Positions 10,751 through 22,713 of a stretch of 64,000 nt of DNA are shown here, in pieces. The first letter of the stretch is position 1. Each line of letters opens with the position of its first letter. The notes under the pieces are model-generated. The model worked only from the letters and a program-made list of their open reading frames with translations, did not search any database and was not told the origin of the DNA. Position numbers and translations under genes: made by a program. The DNA is taken from NCBI GenBank assembly GCA_030760725.1, contig JASWHV010000008.1:45518057-45582056 (forward strand), in the 5' to 3' direction. This DNA is from Neostapfia colusana (taxonomy: Eukaryota; Streptophyta; Magnoliopsida; Poales; Poaceae).

Positions 10751-10771
10751 TTGAGTACCATCGGTACTCAA
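10751..10771 (+). other. hairpin upstream of the last LTR exon
   Basis: TTGAGTACC-ATC-GGTACTCAA forms a perfect 9-bp stem with a 3-nt loop, 34 bp before the exon at 10806. The Tek-4 LTR has TGAGTACA-ACA-TGTACTCA at 42839-42857. The closing pair is C-G in one and A-T in the other, and the stem is perfect in both. A role in splicing or RNA packaging is possible but unproven. Confidence 0.5.
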
Positions 10772-11009
10772 CCTTGCATATTTGTTGGTTTATATTGCTG
10801 CTCAGGTCAAGATAATGAGGTGGTGTATAATGACCAAGATTTTGGACCCGGAGAAGGTTTCTAGGTTCATGGAGACCCCCGGGCAACGCCTGTGACGGAG
10901 CCCTCAAGAATAATATTCCGCTGCTAGTTTATTTACTTGTGATGAACTTATTATTGTCCATCGAGACATTTGCTATGTAAGACTTATTTATATTCGATAC
11001 CTGGCTTGT

Positions 11010-11015
11010 AATAAA
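11010..11015 (+). terminator. poly(A) signal of the Tek-1 LTR
   Basis: AATAAA (cttgtaataaatgatg) lies about 100 bp before the LTR end and downstream of the last exon-like block. Similar signals occur at 21942 (Tek-3 LTR) and 43058 (Tek-4 LTR). Confidence 0.5.
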
Positions 11016-11111
11016 TGATGCTTCACTATTTGTCATCACATGTATGAGAAAATGATCCTGGCCTACATGTGATATTCACTTGGTTGTTCTTCAGAAAAAC
11101 CGGGTGTGACA

Positions 11112-12216
11112 GCTGCTGGGATCAAGTTTGGCCTTGGTAATGATCTTGACACACTTTGTAGATCAATCCCACCGTCAAAAATCGACCAAAACATGGTCTG
11201 TCCACACGCAGAATTTTCTGCTCGCAGGTGGTGAAATAAACGGGTGCATAGAAACAGCGGAGACGTTGTAAGATTGGTAACGAAGACCTACCACACTTCT
11301 TCCTCCTCTATTCCTTGCGGCAGAACCTCCTCCCTTGCAATGGCAGCAGCGGAGGATTTTCCGTGGAGAATTATGAGGCTGCGGCTAGGGCAGGACATCG
11401 GGGGCTTCTTCTCCGGCAACGGTGAGGCGTGAAGGAGCTCGGCGGCGGCCAAACTCCAGCAGGTAGGGGGCGATGACTTGGCAGCAAAGGGGGAGAGGGC
11501 GGCGGCCAAAAAAGAAAAAGGGTGGTGGGGGCTAAGGGGGGAGAGTTATATTTATAAGGGGAAAAAGAGCTAGGGTGGCTAGGATTTTAGCAACCCAATT
11601 ATCCAATGGCTGAGATTTAATTTTAAAAGGGGTGGGAGCTAGGGGCTGAGATTTTATTATTTATTTTCCACCAATGGCTGAGGTTAATTGATAAATAAAA
11701 GCCCACAAAAGTCCAAAAAGGGGGGGCGGCTACGGTTTCCCCCCTAATGGGTTACGGCCAAGGGGGTGGGGCCCATTAGGGTTCCTCCCCCCTAATTTGG
11801 TGCGGCCAAGGGGGTGGGCCCATTAGGGTTCCTCCCCCCTAATTTGGTGCAGCCAAAATTTGGAGGAAAATACCCCCAAATGTGGGAGAAAATCTCCATA
11901 GGGGAATTTTGGGGAATTTGGGGAATATCAGGAAAATTATGAAAATTTTGGGAAATTAGGGGAGAGGGGAATTTGGGGGAAAATTGGGAATTTTGGGGAA
12001 AATTTGGGTGGCCCAATTTGGCTACTTTATTTATTTTTTCTTTTCTTTTTATTTTTCTTTATTTTCCTTTTCTATTTATTTTCATTATTTTCCATTTCTA
12101 TTTCCTTTTATTATTTGTTTGCTTCTATATTCCTCTCTTTATTTCTTCTCCTTTTTAAATGCTTCTCTATATGAGGAATGTATGCAATGCATGGTAGTAA
12201 TTTTGAGGGTGTTACA
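11112..12216 (-). repeat. minus-strand piece of a Tek-4-type LTR, interrupted by Tek-1
   Basis: Read on the minus strand it starts TGTAACACCCTCAAAATTAC at 12216. It then follows the Tek-4 LTR (41058 on): the catgcattgcataca stretch, the A-rich aaataaag/gaaatag zone and the block with cgtttctacgcaccc-like and gacggtgggattgatctac motifs (compare 41290-41440). At 11112 it stops exactly where Tek-1 ends (CCAGCAGC), so Tek-1 inserted into it. It lies within the pol gene of Tek-2, which resumes at 12217. The rest is outside the window. Confidence 0.75.
11755..11850. repeat. two-copy 48-bp tandem repeat
   Basis: The unit cggccaagggggtgggg plus cccattagggttcctcccccctaatttggtg occurs at 11755-11802 and again at 11803-11850, with one G fewer in the second copy. 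It lies in a zone of G- and C-runs inside the minus-strand LTR piece. Confidence 0.75.
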
Positions 12217-13885
12217 CAGACCACAAGAGCCTCAAGTACATATTCACTCATAAGGAGTTAAACATTAGGCAAAGAAGATGGTTAGAGCTGATAAAAGATT
12301 ATGAAATAGAAATCCATTATCACCCCGGCAAAGCGAACGTTGTGGTGGATGCGCTGAGTCGCAAGTTACACGTACATAATCTGACCATCGCCCCATTGGA
12401 AGAGAGTGAACCACCTTTGTATGTGGTTCCCCATGGAGCTCTCTACAACCTAGATCTTATCCCCACCATCCGTGAAGAGGTAGCGACAGCCCAGAAACAT
12501 GACAAGAGCATGTCGCATTTGCGGAGACGTGTCGACAGTGCTGAAATGTTTCCAGAAGGACGGAGACTGTGTCCTGTGGTTCAAGAACACGATAGTCGTA
12601 TCCCGTAACCCGGAGTTACAGAAGAAAATCTTTGATGAGGCTCACTTGTCAAAGTTTTCTTTTCACCCCGGCAGCAACAAGATGTATCAAGAACTCAGAG
12701 GCAAATTTTGGTTGTCACGGATGAAGCGGGAGATCGCGAAATACGTGTCTGAGTGTGATACATTCCGGAGGGTTAAGGCTGACCACATGAAGAAACCAGG
12801 ACTGTTGCAACCGCTAGGCATTCCTGCCTGAAAGTGGGAGGATGTGAGCATGGATTTCATCGTCGGTTTACTCACCACATTTCAGAAACATTATTCAGTA
12901 TGGGTGATCATCGATCGGCTCACAAAAGTTGCCCATTTTATCCTGGTCAATACCAACTACAACGCCAAGAAGTATGCTGAACTGTACATATCATGGATTA
13001 TTTGCTTATACGGCATACCCCACACTATTATATCGGATCGGGGCACTTTATTTGTGTCTCATTTCTGGGAACAGTTACATGCTGCATTGGGTACGAAGCT
13101 GATCCGTAGTTCAGCATACCACCCGCAGACGGATGGGCAAACCGAGCTGGTAAATCAAATCCTGGAGGATATGTCACGAGCTTGTGCTATCAACCACGGT
13201 AAGAATTGGGATGATCACTTACCGTTAGCTGAGTTCTCATACAACAATGGATATCAGGCCAGAATCAAAATGGCGCCCTACGAGGCGCTATATGGGAGAA
13301 AATGCAGCAGACCGCGGAATTGGTGTGAGTCCAGTGGAAGGGTCACCTTCAGGATTGATCTTGTCAACAACGCGGAAGAAAAAGTTCGGCTTATTCAAGC
13401 GAACTTAAGAGCCGCCCAATCCCGACAAAAGCAATATGCGGACCGCAGAATACGCCGTCTACAATTTGAGGTCGGGGATCACGTATATCTACGTGTGTCT
13501 CCAATGAGGGGCGTGAACAGATTTGGGGTCATAGTAAAGTGGCACCCCGCTTCATCAGTCCATTCCAGGTTCTGGAAAGATGTGTATCTGTTGCATACCG
13601 GCTGGAATTTCCAGCAACACTCTCCGGTGTGCACGACATCATCCACATCTCTCAGCTGAGGAAGTGACTCAAATTTTCAACCACCGTTCATCTGGGGATA
13701 TCGAGGAACTGAAACTGGATCTCACGTATCGGGAGGGACCGGTTCAGATCATAGATGAAAGGACCGATCCACACGCAACCGAACGTTGTGGTTCAACAAA
13801 GTTTTATGGAGTAATCACTCCGAGGATGAAGCGACATGGGAGAGCAAAGGATTTCTTCGTGCCAACTATCCAGACTTTTGACATC
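12217..13885 (+). pseudogene. pol: Tek-2 pol fragment: end of RNase H, integrase, chromodomain
   Basis: This is the 3' third of a chromovirus pol gene, cut on the left by the minus-strand LTR piece. It opens in RNase H (DHKSLKYIFTHKELNIRQRR, then HYHPGKANVV). The integrase finger HPGSNKMYQ is present, but its last Cys is changed to Phe (CDTF, codon 12763-12765). The catalytic residues lie in MDFIVG, SDRGTLF and GQTELVNQ. A frameshift near 12541, a TGA at 12829-12831 and a frameshift near 13540 break it. The last part, with the chromodomain, is readable only across frames. It is most similar to Tek-3 and Tek-5. Confidence 0.8.
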
Positions 13886-13966
13886 GCACATCCGGTAATT
13901 TTCCTCCATCCCCTTTTTCATTTTTACCTTATAATCTCGGGACAAGATTCTTTTAAGGGGGAGGAA

Positions 13967-16900
13967 TGTAAATGTCCCAAAAATTTTGAATACAAATGAA
14001 CTGAAGTTTGAACATCATTTGGTTTCTAGTTTATAAAAATGGGACTTGTTTAAATTTTCACACAGGTGATGATACACATGAGTGTCCCACCACTCTAGCC
14101 AAGGATCATTTGAGTGTTTGGGGGACAAAGTTAAATTAAAACCCATGTGTAAGCTCTCATGTGCAAGAGGGAGTAAAATTCATATTTTGAACTCAATTTG
14201 TTCAACTCAAATTTCAAATGGGGTAGCACAATAGAAATGCAAACTGTTGTGGTAGAAGTCCCGTTTGCAGCAGCCAAATCAAAAATCAGATTTCATATTT
14301 TAATTCCTCAGGTCCAAATTATTTGGGATGCAAAAAAATTTTGAGATACTTTGCTAGCTATTTAAAAGAGGACTTGAAATTGCTTATGAATTCAAATTTA
14401 AATTTTGAATTTGGATGAAACATGACCAATTATCCAAATGAATTTCAGATTGTAGCTCCAAAACCTTGAATTTTGTCATTGGTCAAATTTGGAGATATTT
14501 TAGAGGGATAAGGAGGGAAAGACTTGTGGGACCCACTGGTCAGCCACAGTGAACAAAAGATCAGAGAGTTTTCAGTCTCTCTTTTCCACTCGCAGACCAC
14601 TGAGGCAGCCGAGGAAGCGCCAGGCGCCACCGAGACAAGCCGAGAGACACCTCCTCTATGCTCCACTCGAGCTGGAGACCTACCTGTGCCTTTCTGTGCT
14701 CACAAGCTGATCCTTTCGTGCACAACACCGAAACACCGAGGCCGTTCTTTCCCCACATGCAAGAACTGAACAGAGACGCCGCCGCCACTTCGGACTCGAT
14801 CAGAAGCCGGCATTTCCGTGCGTATGAAGCCCCAGCCAGTGGAAAAACGGCACCGGGAACCTTCCCTATACCTCCTCGACAGCCAATCGAGTGGGTTCAA
14901 GCCTCCCAACACCGGAAACAAGTTCTCGCGGCGGCTGAACTCAACCGAAGGAGGAGGCTCATGTGGACAGCCCTACCGGAAGCTTCTCATGCCCGAGCAA
15001 GACCATCCTTGGTAGTGCTAGGACCTTGTACTGCTCACCTCCAAAGCTTAGCTCGAGCCATTGGTCATCACCGGCGGATTTCCTCTTTTTCTCCGGGCCC
15101 GTGTAAACTGACCTCCGGGTAAGGAATCACAAAATTCCCGCTCGATCTTTGTTAACGGTTCTACAAATTTTGCACACATGTTCTAGATTAGCAAATGATC
15201 CTCCACGCATGATAACACAGCCTAAGATGAGGAGTTGAGGCACCAATTTGCGTTTTTCCGACAGTGAACCGCCGCTACTGTTTCGGGCACACGATGACAT
15301 CATAGTTAGGGCCTTCTCCGATCAAGTTTAGGTTTACGTCTAGCTCCTACGGACTCCACTGGTGCTGTAGGACCAAATCTCCTCGCGTTTAGGGGCTTAG
15401 AGAAGGTTTTCAACACTGCCGGAGATCGGGTTAAGTCGCCATCCGTCGCGAGCTAGGGTAGTCGTCGCCGGCCTGGGGCAACCCTTCCAACGTGTTCAGC
15501 ACGTGTATTTAGAGGCTGGCGGTGGCCGGGAAGCACTGGGATTTTCTGTTGCACCGGATCAAGTGTGGCTGTGCGCAAAAGACTCAGTAGCCCCGTGTGG
15601 CTTTGCCTGAGAAAGCGCAACATAGCCCGGACCCTACTGTCAGACTTTTAAAGTTTTCCCCGAATTAGTTAAAATGGCAGATTTTGTTCAAACTTTAGAA
15701 GGGCATAACTTTTGTTAGAAAACTTCAAATTTGGTGATTCAAATTGGTTTAGATTCAGATTGCAAAACTCTATCCAAATGTGCAACCCAATTTCCATGTA
15801 AGTCATTAATAAATTCTGGGAAATTCATTGAAGCGTTTCAGTAAAAGAATTTTACAGGGAGTTTGGTTCATTCAAAAATCCCCAAATTTTTCCAGTATAT
15901 TCCATTGTATATTATTGAACGCCTCTAAAATTTTCAGCTCATTTAGAGTTGATTGGAAAGGAGAATTCGGATTGCGAATTGCTGTATTCAAATTAGTACA
16001 GAAACTTTTCAGAAAAAGTGCCAAATTTGAAAAATTATTTTTGGGCAATCTGTATGTCGAAAAATCGTAGGAAAACTCATGCAGACTCTCGGAACTATAC
16101 TTGAAATTGTAATTCACTAAGTTTGGCATGAACATGTGAGTTACCTCAGAAATAATTCCTTTTTGCTTATTGCTTAGGAATTGTTCTGAATAAACACTCA
16201 ATGAAAAGTTCTATTTTTTGGTCCAGAATACCTTCTTGTGACAAGGAACTCACATGAAAAATTTCAGCTCCATTGGAGCTATGGATCATCACTTTTCTGG
16301 TTATCCACTTTAGGTGAATAAACCACAAGTAGGGGATGCACTAAGCACTTGATCACTTTTGCTTAACTCAACCCCAACCACTAGCACCAGTTCCATTTTA
16401 AATTATTAAACAGAGTTCCAGTTTTTAAATTGTCAGTAGGCTTGATAGCAAAAGCTTTACAATTAAATACATATGCATTTCATATCGTATAGTCATCGAA
16501 GTGAGGAAGTGAGAAGGAAGTGAAGTGGGAATCAAGGAAAGCAAGTGATCAAGCCTCAAGTGATCATCACTAACTGAAATATATAATCTTAGTCACCTGC
16601 AAAACAGTCAAGCTCCGGTTTGCATTAACCTGTTTTTAAAGTCTTATGTTTAAATCACTTATCTTATGCATGTATATGTATTGCATTAGAGTCTTGAATT
16701 GAAACCCACTTGCATAGCAAAGAGAACCAGGAATTTTTGGGTTAGGATTTGAACCTCGAGTAGTCACTGCAATGCTCAAATGGTATACGATTTGGTACAA
16801 GTCGAGATGTTGGAACTACTCACGAGAATAGGCTAGAGGCAGACCACTCGGTTAGAAAGATAGACAATGAATCACATGGCAAGAAAATGAGACTCGGCGA

Positions 16901-18043
16901 AGCGTAAGGGCACCAGGACTTTGGTGCCTAGGTGCCATAGCTCTGCTTATGTCGATTGAGGACTGAGCCATGTGCGGGTCTGTTGAACAAGCTAGAACAG
17001 TATCAAAGACCTACTGGCTATATGAGAACCGGGAAACTAATGTAATTCGGGTAGCGATCTGTTGATGCATTGCCTGTCGTTCAGAGGGTAGGTTGAGAGC
17101 AGCAAGGTGTAAATCGGCTAGCCAGCACCGTGGATGCTCCGGGTAGAGACCTCCTGCTCGGGACGATAGGACCGGTTCAACACTTGGCTAACGGATGAAA
17201 GCTGGTTGCGTACGATGTCCGTGCTTGTTGCTGTAGGCAACATTGTGTACGGGAATACGTGACTGGTTTTATTTGGGTAACCCTGCATGTGTAAATTGAT
17301 TATAATCGCTATCCCTCGTAGTCAGTGAGTACCACTTGTTCACTGTACGGTGACATAGAAAGAATAGGCTAGTGTCATGATTAAAGTTTCTGGATGAAAG
17401 CTTTATGTTGGTTGTTAATGAAATGCTTTAGTTTAGATGAAATTAAAGTTTCCTTCAACTTTAGGCAAAGCACATAAGAGGGATGCGTTTCTTGTTTGAT
17501 TGTGGACTTCTTATGTGTCTTAGCACGAGGTTTTCCGTCAACTTGCTGCTAAAACTTGAAAGTAAGAGTCAACTAATTAGGCGAGTCTTATGCAAAGTAA
17601 TTTCCTATTATATACTGCAAATCTAGCATGTAGAGTTACATGTTTAGGCGAGACGGGTCAGTCTTGCTTAGCCTATATGCTCATGCTTGCCATATGAGTG
17701 GTTTTTCAGGTTACCATCAATGGTTATGAGGATGGTTTCCGGTGAGACTCGGAGGCTTCCGAGTCGTTAACACATGGAGAACCCGGCCGCTGCCGTAAGA
17801 CTTTGTGTTGCTAGCGAGAAGAGTCCGCGGGCTGGAAATATTCTCAAGTGCTTAGTAGATATTAAGTGAGATAAATTAGTCTTCCACTGTAGTTATTCGA
17901 TGTAAATTATTTACAAAAAATACTTGTAAGCTTCCGCATTTGATTTATGTGATACGTGTTCCTTATCTGTGTTCTGTTGGGTGCCGCATCGCACGACACC
18001 ACCGAATGCAATTCCCGGGCGAGCGGCACGACCCCGTGATCGG
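13967..18043 (+). repeat. Tek-2 3' LTR, cut near its end by Tek-3
   Basis: It starts TGTAAATGTCCC right after the polypurine tract (ttcttttaagggggagg). The order is as in the other long LTRs: AT-rich, GC-rich (14520-15640), AT-rich, then exon-like blocks near 16500-16610 and 17708, and the conserved stretch cagtgagtacc/acttgttcactg near 17325. The donor at 16605 is damaged (ACAG|TCAAGC instead of GCAAGC) and the last exon has early stops, so the split frame is not intact here. Tek-3 starts at 18044. The last few dozen bases of this LTR are not seen. Confidence 0.75.
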
Positions 18044-21000
18044 TGTAAGGGCCTAAGTTTTTCATTTGCTAAAAGTGTTCATCACACCACACTCACCTCT
18101 TTTGAGGAAATCATATGAATATATTTTAAGAGCAAGTAACCACCATCAAGAAATTAATTAGGAGATAAACTCACAAAATGCAAAAGTGGTATTTCCCACA
18201 TGCATCATATAGGGGCTGAGCATATGAAAAACTTCTAAACTTTGTTAGGAATGCTCATGCCAAATTTCACCCAAATCCAAAACCTTTTGCGGTATTTTTG
18301 GGTAAAATTAGAAAAAGGCTAGTTTGAACTTAAATTCAAATTCAAATTCCTTTCACCACATGAATTCAAAAGTGGGATTCATATTCACCCTCAGCACATT
18401 TTTGTGAGCTCACACAACAATTTTCATTCCATTTGGAGTTAATATTGACCTGAGCTATTTTGGCTAAATTCAAATCAAATTTGAAATTCAGTTAACCTTT
18501 GCTGCAAATTTGATCAAATCAAATCACACTTTGAATTATTCAAAGTCAACTGGCCATTTTGATGTTTGATCAAACCACAAGGGTATTAGGGTCCCCGAAA
18601 TTAAGAGCAGTAAGATTTTAAGTTTGGAGGTCTCCTGTCAGTGTCTCAGTTGATCAAACCGACTGAACACTTGGTGCCGGTTTCTTGCGCGCACTCGGTG
18701 ATCGCCACGGCGCTAATCGACGCTTCCAGCTCCTGCTCGTGTGTTCTCACGCCCATACTGACGTCCAATCTCTTTATCCCTGTGCTCGAGCCGGCCAAAG
18801 GGAGTTTTGCTCGTCGCTCCTAGCTCTCGCGCAAAAACAGAGCTGAAGACAAGGCCGCCCGGGTTGCTCGATCGGGTGACTGCGCCAACTCGTGTGTGGA
18901 CTCCTCCTCAGTAGCAAAATGGCACCGTGAGCTCGTGCACAAGCTCCTCGACACAAAACCCCACTGTGATCAGCACCTACAACCCTAGAAACTGCAGTCT
19001 TTGCGGCGACTGGAAAATGACCGCACCTCGGGCTCACGTGGACAGATCTAACGGTAGTTTGTCACGCTCGAGCAGAAGCACCCCCAGACGCGCCGGACCA
19101 CCGTGCTGCTTCCATCCGTATCTCAGCCCAAGCCGTGGTTCATCACCGAGTAATTTCAGTTTTACTGCTGGTCGGCGTAAACTGAGTTCTCGGTAAGAAT
19201 TCGGCAAATTCTCAGTCAATCTTTGTTTCTAGTGCCTAAGATCGCACACACATACTCTAGACTCGTCAGCGTACATGCATGAGAAAAATCTTAGCTTAAG
19301 ATGTGTTGTACAGACACCATTTCATGGTTTTCCACTGGCGCACCGTCGAAACCGCCTCGGGCGCACCGTGAGAGCTACCCAAGGGCCTCTTCCGAGCCCG
19401 TTTACAACCATGTCGAGCATCACTGTGATCTACTGATGCTGTAGAGCCGTTTACCCGGGCGTTTAGCGGGCTAGAAGTGGCGGGCAACATCGCCGGACTT
19501 CCGTTTGAGCCGCTACTCGTCGCGAGATGAGTTAGGGGCATCGCCGGTCCGGGAAAGTTGCACCACTGTGTTCAGCACGTGTAATTAGGGGCTGGCGGTA
19601 AGTGGGGGCACGAGAGGAGGCTGGACGACTGAGTTCCGGTGAACTCTGGCGAGCTCGAGCGCGGGAGCACGCGGGCAGGCAGGAGGTTGAAGATGACCCC
19701 CCCAGACCCACGCGTCAGCCACTCAGGGATTTAAATCAAATTTTCTGTGGCTCGGAATCTAGTACGGCTACTCGCAGTTATTTCTGTGACCCCGTGTGCC
19801 AACGCACCAGAGCGTGACACGTAGCCCAAGACCCACCGGCACGAATTTAAACTTTTTCCTGATTTTTAGATTTAGTTCAAACTTCAAACTCACATAACAT
19901 TGGCTAGGAAGCTCCAAATCGAGTGAATCAAATTTTGTTGGATTCAGATCTCTGAGTACTTTCCAACAAATCAAGTTTCACTTCATGAAAACTTTTATTT
20001 CTCCAGAATTAATTCTTCAAATTTAAATTGTTTAGAATTTTAACTCAGAAACCCTTTAGTGGAAAATTCTGAAATTTGGCCAGGATGTTCCATATAATAT
20101 CCCTGAGCTACCATAAAAATTTCATATCCATTTTAGCTCATTTGATCCACCTAATGGTCTGATTAATGAAACTGTTCCTGAGAAAATGGAAAATGTCCAG
20201 AAACATTTTTCAGAATTTCTCTGAACGTGTGTGGCTCATATCTTTTGCTAGGAATCTTCAAATTAGATGAAACCAATTCCATTAGAACCATGTAAAGATC
20301 TAGTTTCCAGAAAGTCATGGCTTGCTCCATGAAAATCCGTAGAACACCCTAAGAGCTCCAATTAAGGACAAATACACATTTATTTGTGCAGGGCTCAAAT
20401 GAGCTTTGCTTCAGATGAAATTTGGCCAAGTCTCTGTTTAGGTTGTGTCCAAACCACTTTAAAAATTTCAGAGTCACTAGAACTGTCTAGTTATACTTAT
20501 AGACTTTATTATATCAACCTCAAAATCATATGCATTTAAATTGACACGCATATATGGTTATCTCTTGTAGTCGCTAAGGTTGAAGATGAGCCGAAGGTGT
20601 TGGATTTCATCACCCAGGAGGAACAGCTAGCTTACGACCAGCAGCAAGGCAAGCTCCGGTTTGCATTAGCCGTTTTATAAACTTTATTGTTTTGAGAACT
20701 TACATTGAGTATACATTTCAATTGTGCATTAGAGTCTTGTTTGAAAACCCAATTGCATAGCCAAGAGCGGCTTAGGTTTTAAACTTCGAGTAGCCACTGC
20801 AATGCTAAGATAGTGTAGGATTCGGTACAAGTCGAGTAGTTGGAACTGCTCGCGAGAATAGGCTAGAGGCACACAACTAGGTTTGAGATAGCAAATGGAA
20901 CACATGGCAAGAAAAATGAGACCGAGCGGAGAGTAAGGGCAGCAGGACTTTGGGGCCTGGGTGCCATAGCTCCACTTGTGTCGATTGAGGACCAAGTCGT

Positions 21001-22051
21001 GTGTGGGCCTGTTGAACAATCTAGAACAGTACCGAAGACCTACCGGATATATGGGAACCGGAAAACCGATGTAATTCGGGTAGCGATCTGTTGAGACATT
21101 GCTTGTCGTCGAGAGGGTAGGTTGAGAGCATGAGGTGTAAATCGGCTGGTGGCACTGCGGATGCCCACGCAGAAACCTCTTTCTCGGGACGATAGGACCA
21201 GTTCAACACTTGGCTGACGGATGAAAGGTGGTTGCGTACGACGTCCATGGTGGTTGTTGTAGGCAACATCGAGTACGGGTGTACATGATGGGTTATTCTC
21301 GTAACCCTGCAGGTTTAAAACAATTATAATCACCGTCCCTCGTGTTCAGTGAGTACCACTTGTTCACTGTACTGTGACGTAGAAACAACAGGCTGAGTCA
21401 TGTTAAAAGCTTGCTGATTGAAAGATGTACTTTGGTTGCTAATGATTTGCTGTAGTTTAGAGCTAATTAAAGTTCTTTTCAACCTTGGGCAAAGCACATG
21501 AGAGAAATGTGTTTCTTGTTTGATTGCGGCTCTCTTATGTGTATTAGCACGAGGTTCTCCACAACTTGTCCTAAAAACATGAAAGTAAGGTTCAACTATT
21601 TAGGCGTGTCCTTTGCAACTTACATTCTATTATACACTGCAAACCCAGCATGTAGAGTTTCATGTGTAGGTAAGATGGGTTAGTCTTGCTGAGCCATCGT
21701 GCTCACTGCTTGTGTTTGAAGCGTTTGCAGTGTGCTATGAGGAGGAGGCTCCCGAGGAGGAGACGGACCCCTAAGAGGACAACACCGTCGAGTGGGAGTC
21801 ATGCACGCCGCCGTGTTAGTGTGCGTGTGTGCTTGTGGGAACACGTTCACGGGCTGAAAATGAACTCTTTTGTTTAGTCTATGCCCGTGAGTGTAGACCT
21901 GACGTATTTTGTTGTAAACATGTTGATAAATACTATTATGTAATAAAACTTTTGCTTCCTCTTTGTACCCTTTTATGTGTGTTATCCGGTGTTGTGCAAC
22001 GCAGCACCCCTCAGCGTGATCCGGGCTAGTCGAGACCATCGGGTCCTCGCA
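18044..22051 (+). repeat. Tek-3 5' LTR (4008 bp)
   Basis: It starts TGTAAGGGCC and ends ...CCTCGCA three bases before a tRNA-Met primer site. The same start is found at 33535, the 3' LTR of the element. Inside: GC-rich zone 18640-19830, a first-exon donor CTCG|GTAAG after 19192, exon 20571-20648, exon 21731-21819 and AATAAA at 21942. The five bases before it (atcgg) may be the target duplication, but the right-hand copy is lost because the 3' LTR is truncated. Confidence 0.8.
20571..21819 (+). other. two-exon split reading frame inside the Tek-3 LTR
   Basis: Exon 20571-20648 (78 nt) follows tctcttgtag and reads AKVEDEPKVLDFITQEEQ and DQQQ, ending CAAG|GCAAGC (GC donor). The Tek-5 copy is also 78 nt, with VEEETPEVLDF and DQQQQ. 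The second exon starts at 21731 after gcgtttgcag and reads CYEEEAPEEETDP, then a TAA (21772-21774), then EDNTVEWESCTPPC and TAG (21817-21819). Phase is the same as in Tek-1 and Tek-5. The premature TAA suggests this copy is decaying. In the first exon (before 19192) the matching frame is closed by a TGA. Confidence 0.4.
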
Positions 22052-22054
22052 GCG

Positions 22055-22066
22055 TGGTATCAGAGC
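22055..22066 (+). other. primer-binding site of Tek-3 (initiator tRNA-Met)
   Basis: TGGTATCAGAGC, the complement of the 3' end of plant initiator tRNA-Met, lies three bases after the LTR end (CGCA|gcg). It primes minus-strand DNA synthesis. Confidence 0.9.
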
Positions 22067-22713
22067 TTCGTTGAAGTTTAACGCACTTAAAAAGATCAAT
22101 TTTTCAAAAACTCGGTGAGGAACGAGTTAGTAGCCCATATAAAGATGTTCTTAGTGTATAGCAAGTGGTAACTCTAACCTAATTTCTTATGTTAGAAAAC
22201 CATGCATCTCGGGACGTCATATGTCTTGGGGGTGCATGTAAGCGCTGTCCACCAGTGCGCACAAGCAAAAGGTGGAGTCCCACCGGTGGCAGGTAACCCG
22301 GCCAGCTTTGGTATCCTCTATGACTCTTCATGTCGTTTGGGGTATTTGAGCAACGCCCTTCCCTAGCATGCTACTACGGGCTAGTATGGGAGACCTTGTC
22401 ACGTGGTTAGTAACGTGAACACGTAGCTCAAGGCATGATTGGCTTGATAACAACCGTGCAAGTGATGACGGACGGTTGTATGGGACTGTATTTGGACCGG
22501 GTTTGGTGTGCAGCTGAACCTGACGATTGGGTGGTTTAATTGCAGGTAGTCCAACCACGGATCAGTAGACGAGTAGCGCACGTGTGGTAGAGACATTTTA
22601 GTGCCACTGAATTAACGAAGCCAGCTAAATCTTGTATAGTTTTTCTCTGTGAGGAACATAGTACCGGCATGATTTGGTGACGCTTCGACGTCACACTCCA
22701 CTAAATGATCAAC
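22067..22713 (+). other. Tek-3 untranslated leader, left half
   Basis: There is no gene here. A splice-donor-like CTCG|GTGAGG lies at 22114/22115; the Tek-5 leader has TACG|GTGAGG at 47876/47877. Other text shared with the Tek-5 leader includes gactcttcatgtc and gtggt(t/c)agtaacg. The leader is split by the solo LTR that starts at 22714; its last five bases (tcaac) are the duplicated target. Confidence 0.7.

Larger units (their letters stand above)
9644..10864 (+). other. two-exon split reading frame inside the Tek-1 LTR
   Basis: The exon at 9644-9712 (69 nt) follows the acceptor gatgtag and encodes EPAPEQVLPFQDQDYP and a Q/E-rich end. It finishes at GGAG|GCAAGT, the ideal consensus of a GC-AG intron. 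After an intron of 1093 bp the acceptor ttgctgctcag leads to the exon at 10806-10864, which encodes QDNEVVYNDQDFGPGEGF and ends at TAG (10862-10864). Both junctions carry over one nucleotide, so the frame stays open across them. The layout recurs in LTRs of three other families here. No function can be assigned and no ATG is seen. Confidence 0.45.
7672..11111 (+). repeat. Tek-1 3' LTR (3440 bp)
   Basis: The LTR begins TGTAACACCCC right after the polypurine tract and ends CCGGGTGTGACA. The ends form an imperfect inverted repeat (TGTAACACCC against TGTCACACCC) of the kind usual in Tekay-type chromoviruses. Inside it are a GC-rich zone with a TATA box at 8085, an AT-rich zone (8580-9640), two small exon-like blocks (9644-9712 and 10806-10864) separated by a conserved intron-like stretch, and an AATAAA at 11010. 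It is followed by gctgc, the first five bases of the interrupted minus-strand LTR. The matching left target copy is outside the window. Confidence 0.85.

Noticed and set aside
22055..22066. tRNA gene
   Set aside because: TGGTATCAGAGC here, at 36974 and at 47807 is the 12-nt complement of a tRNA 3' end next to an LTR end, not a tRNA gene.
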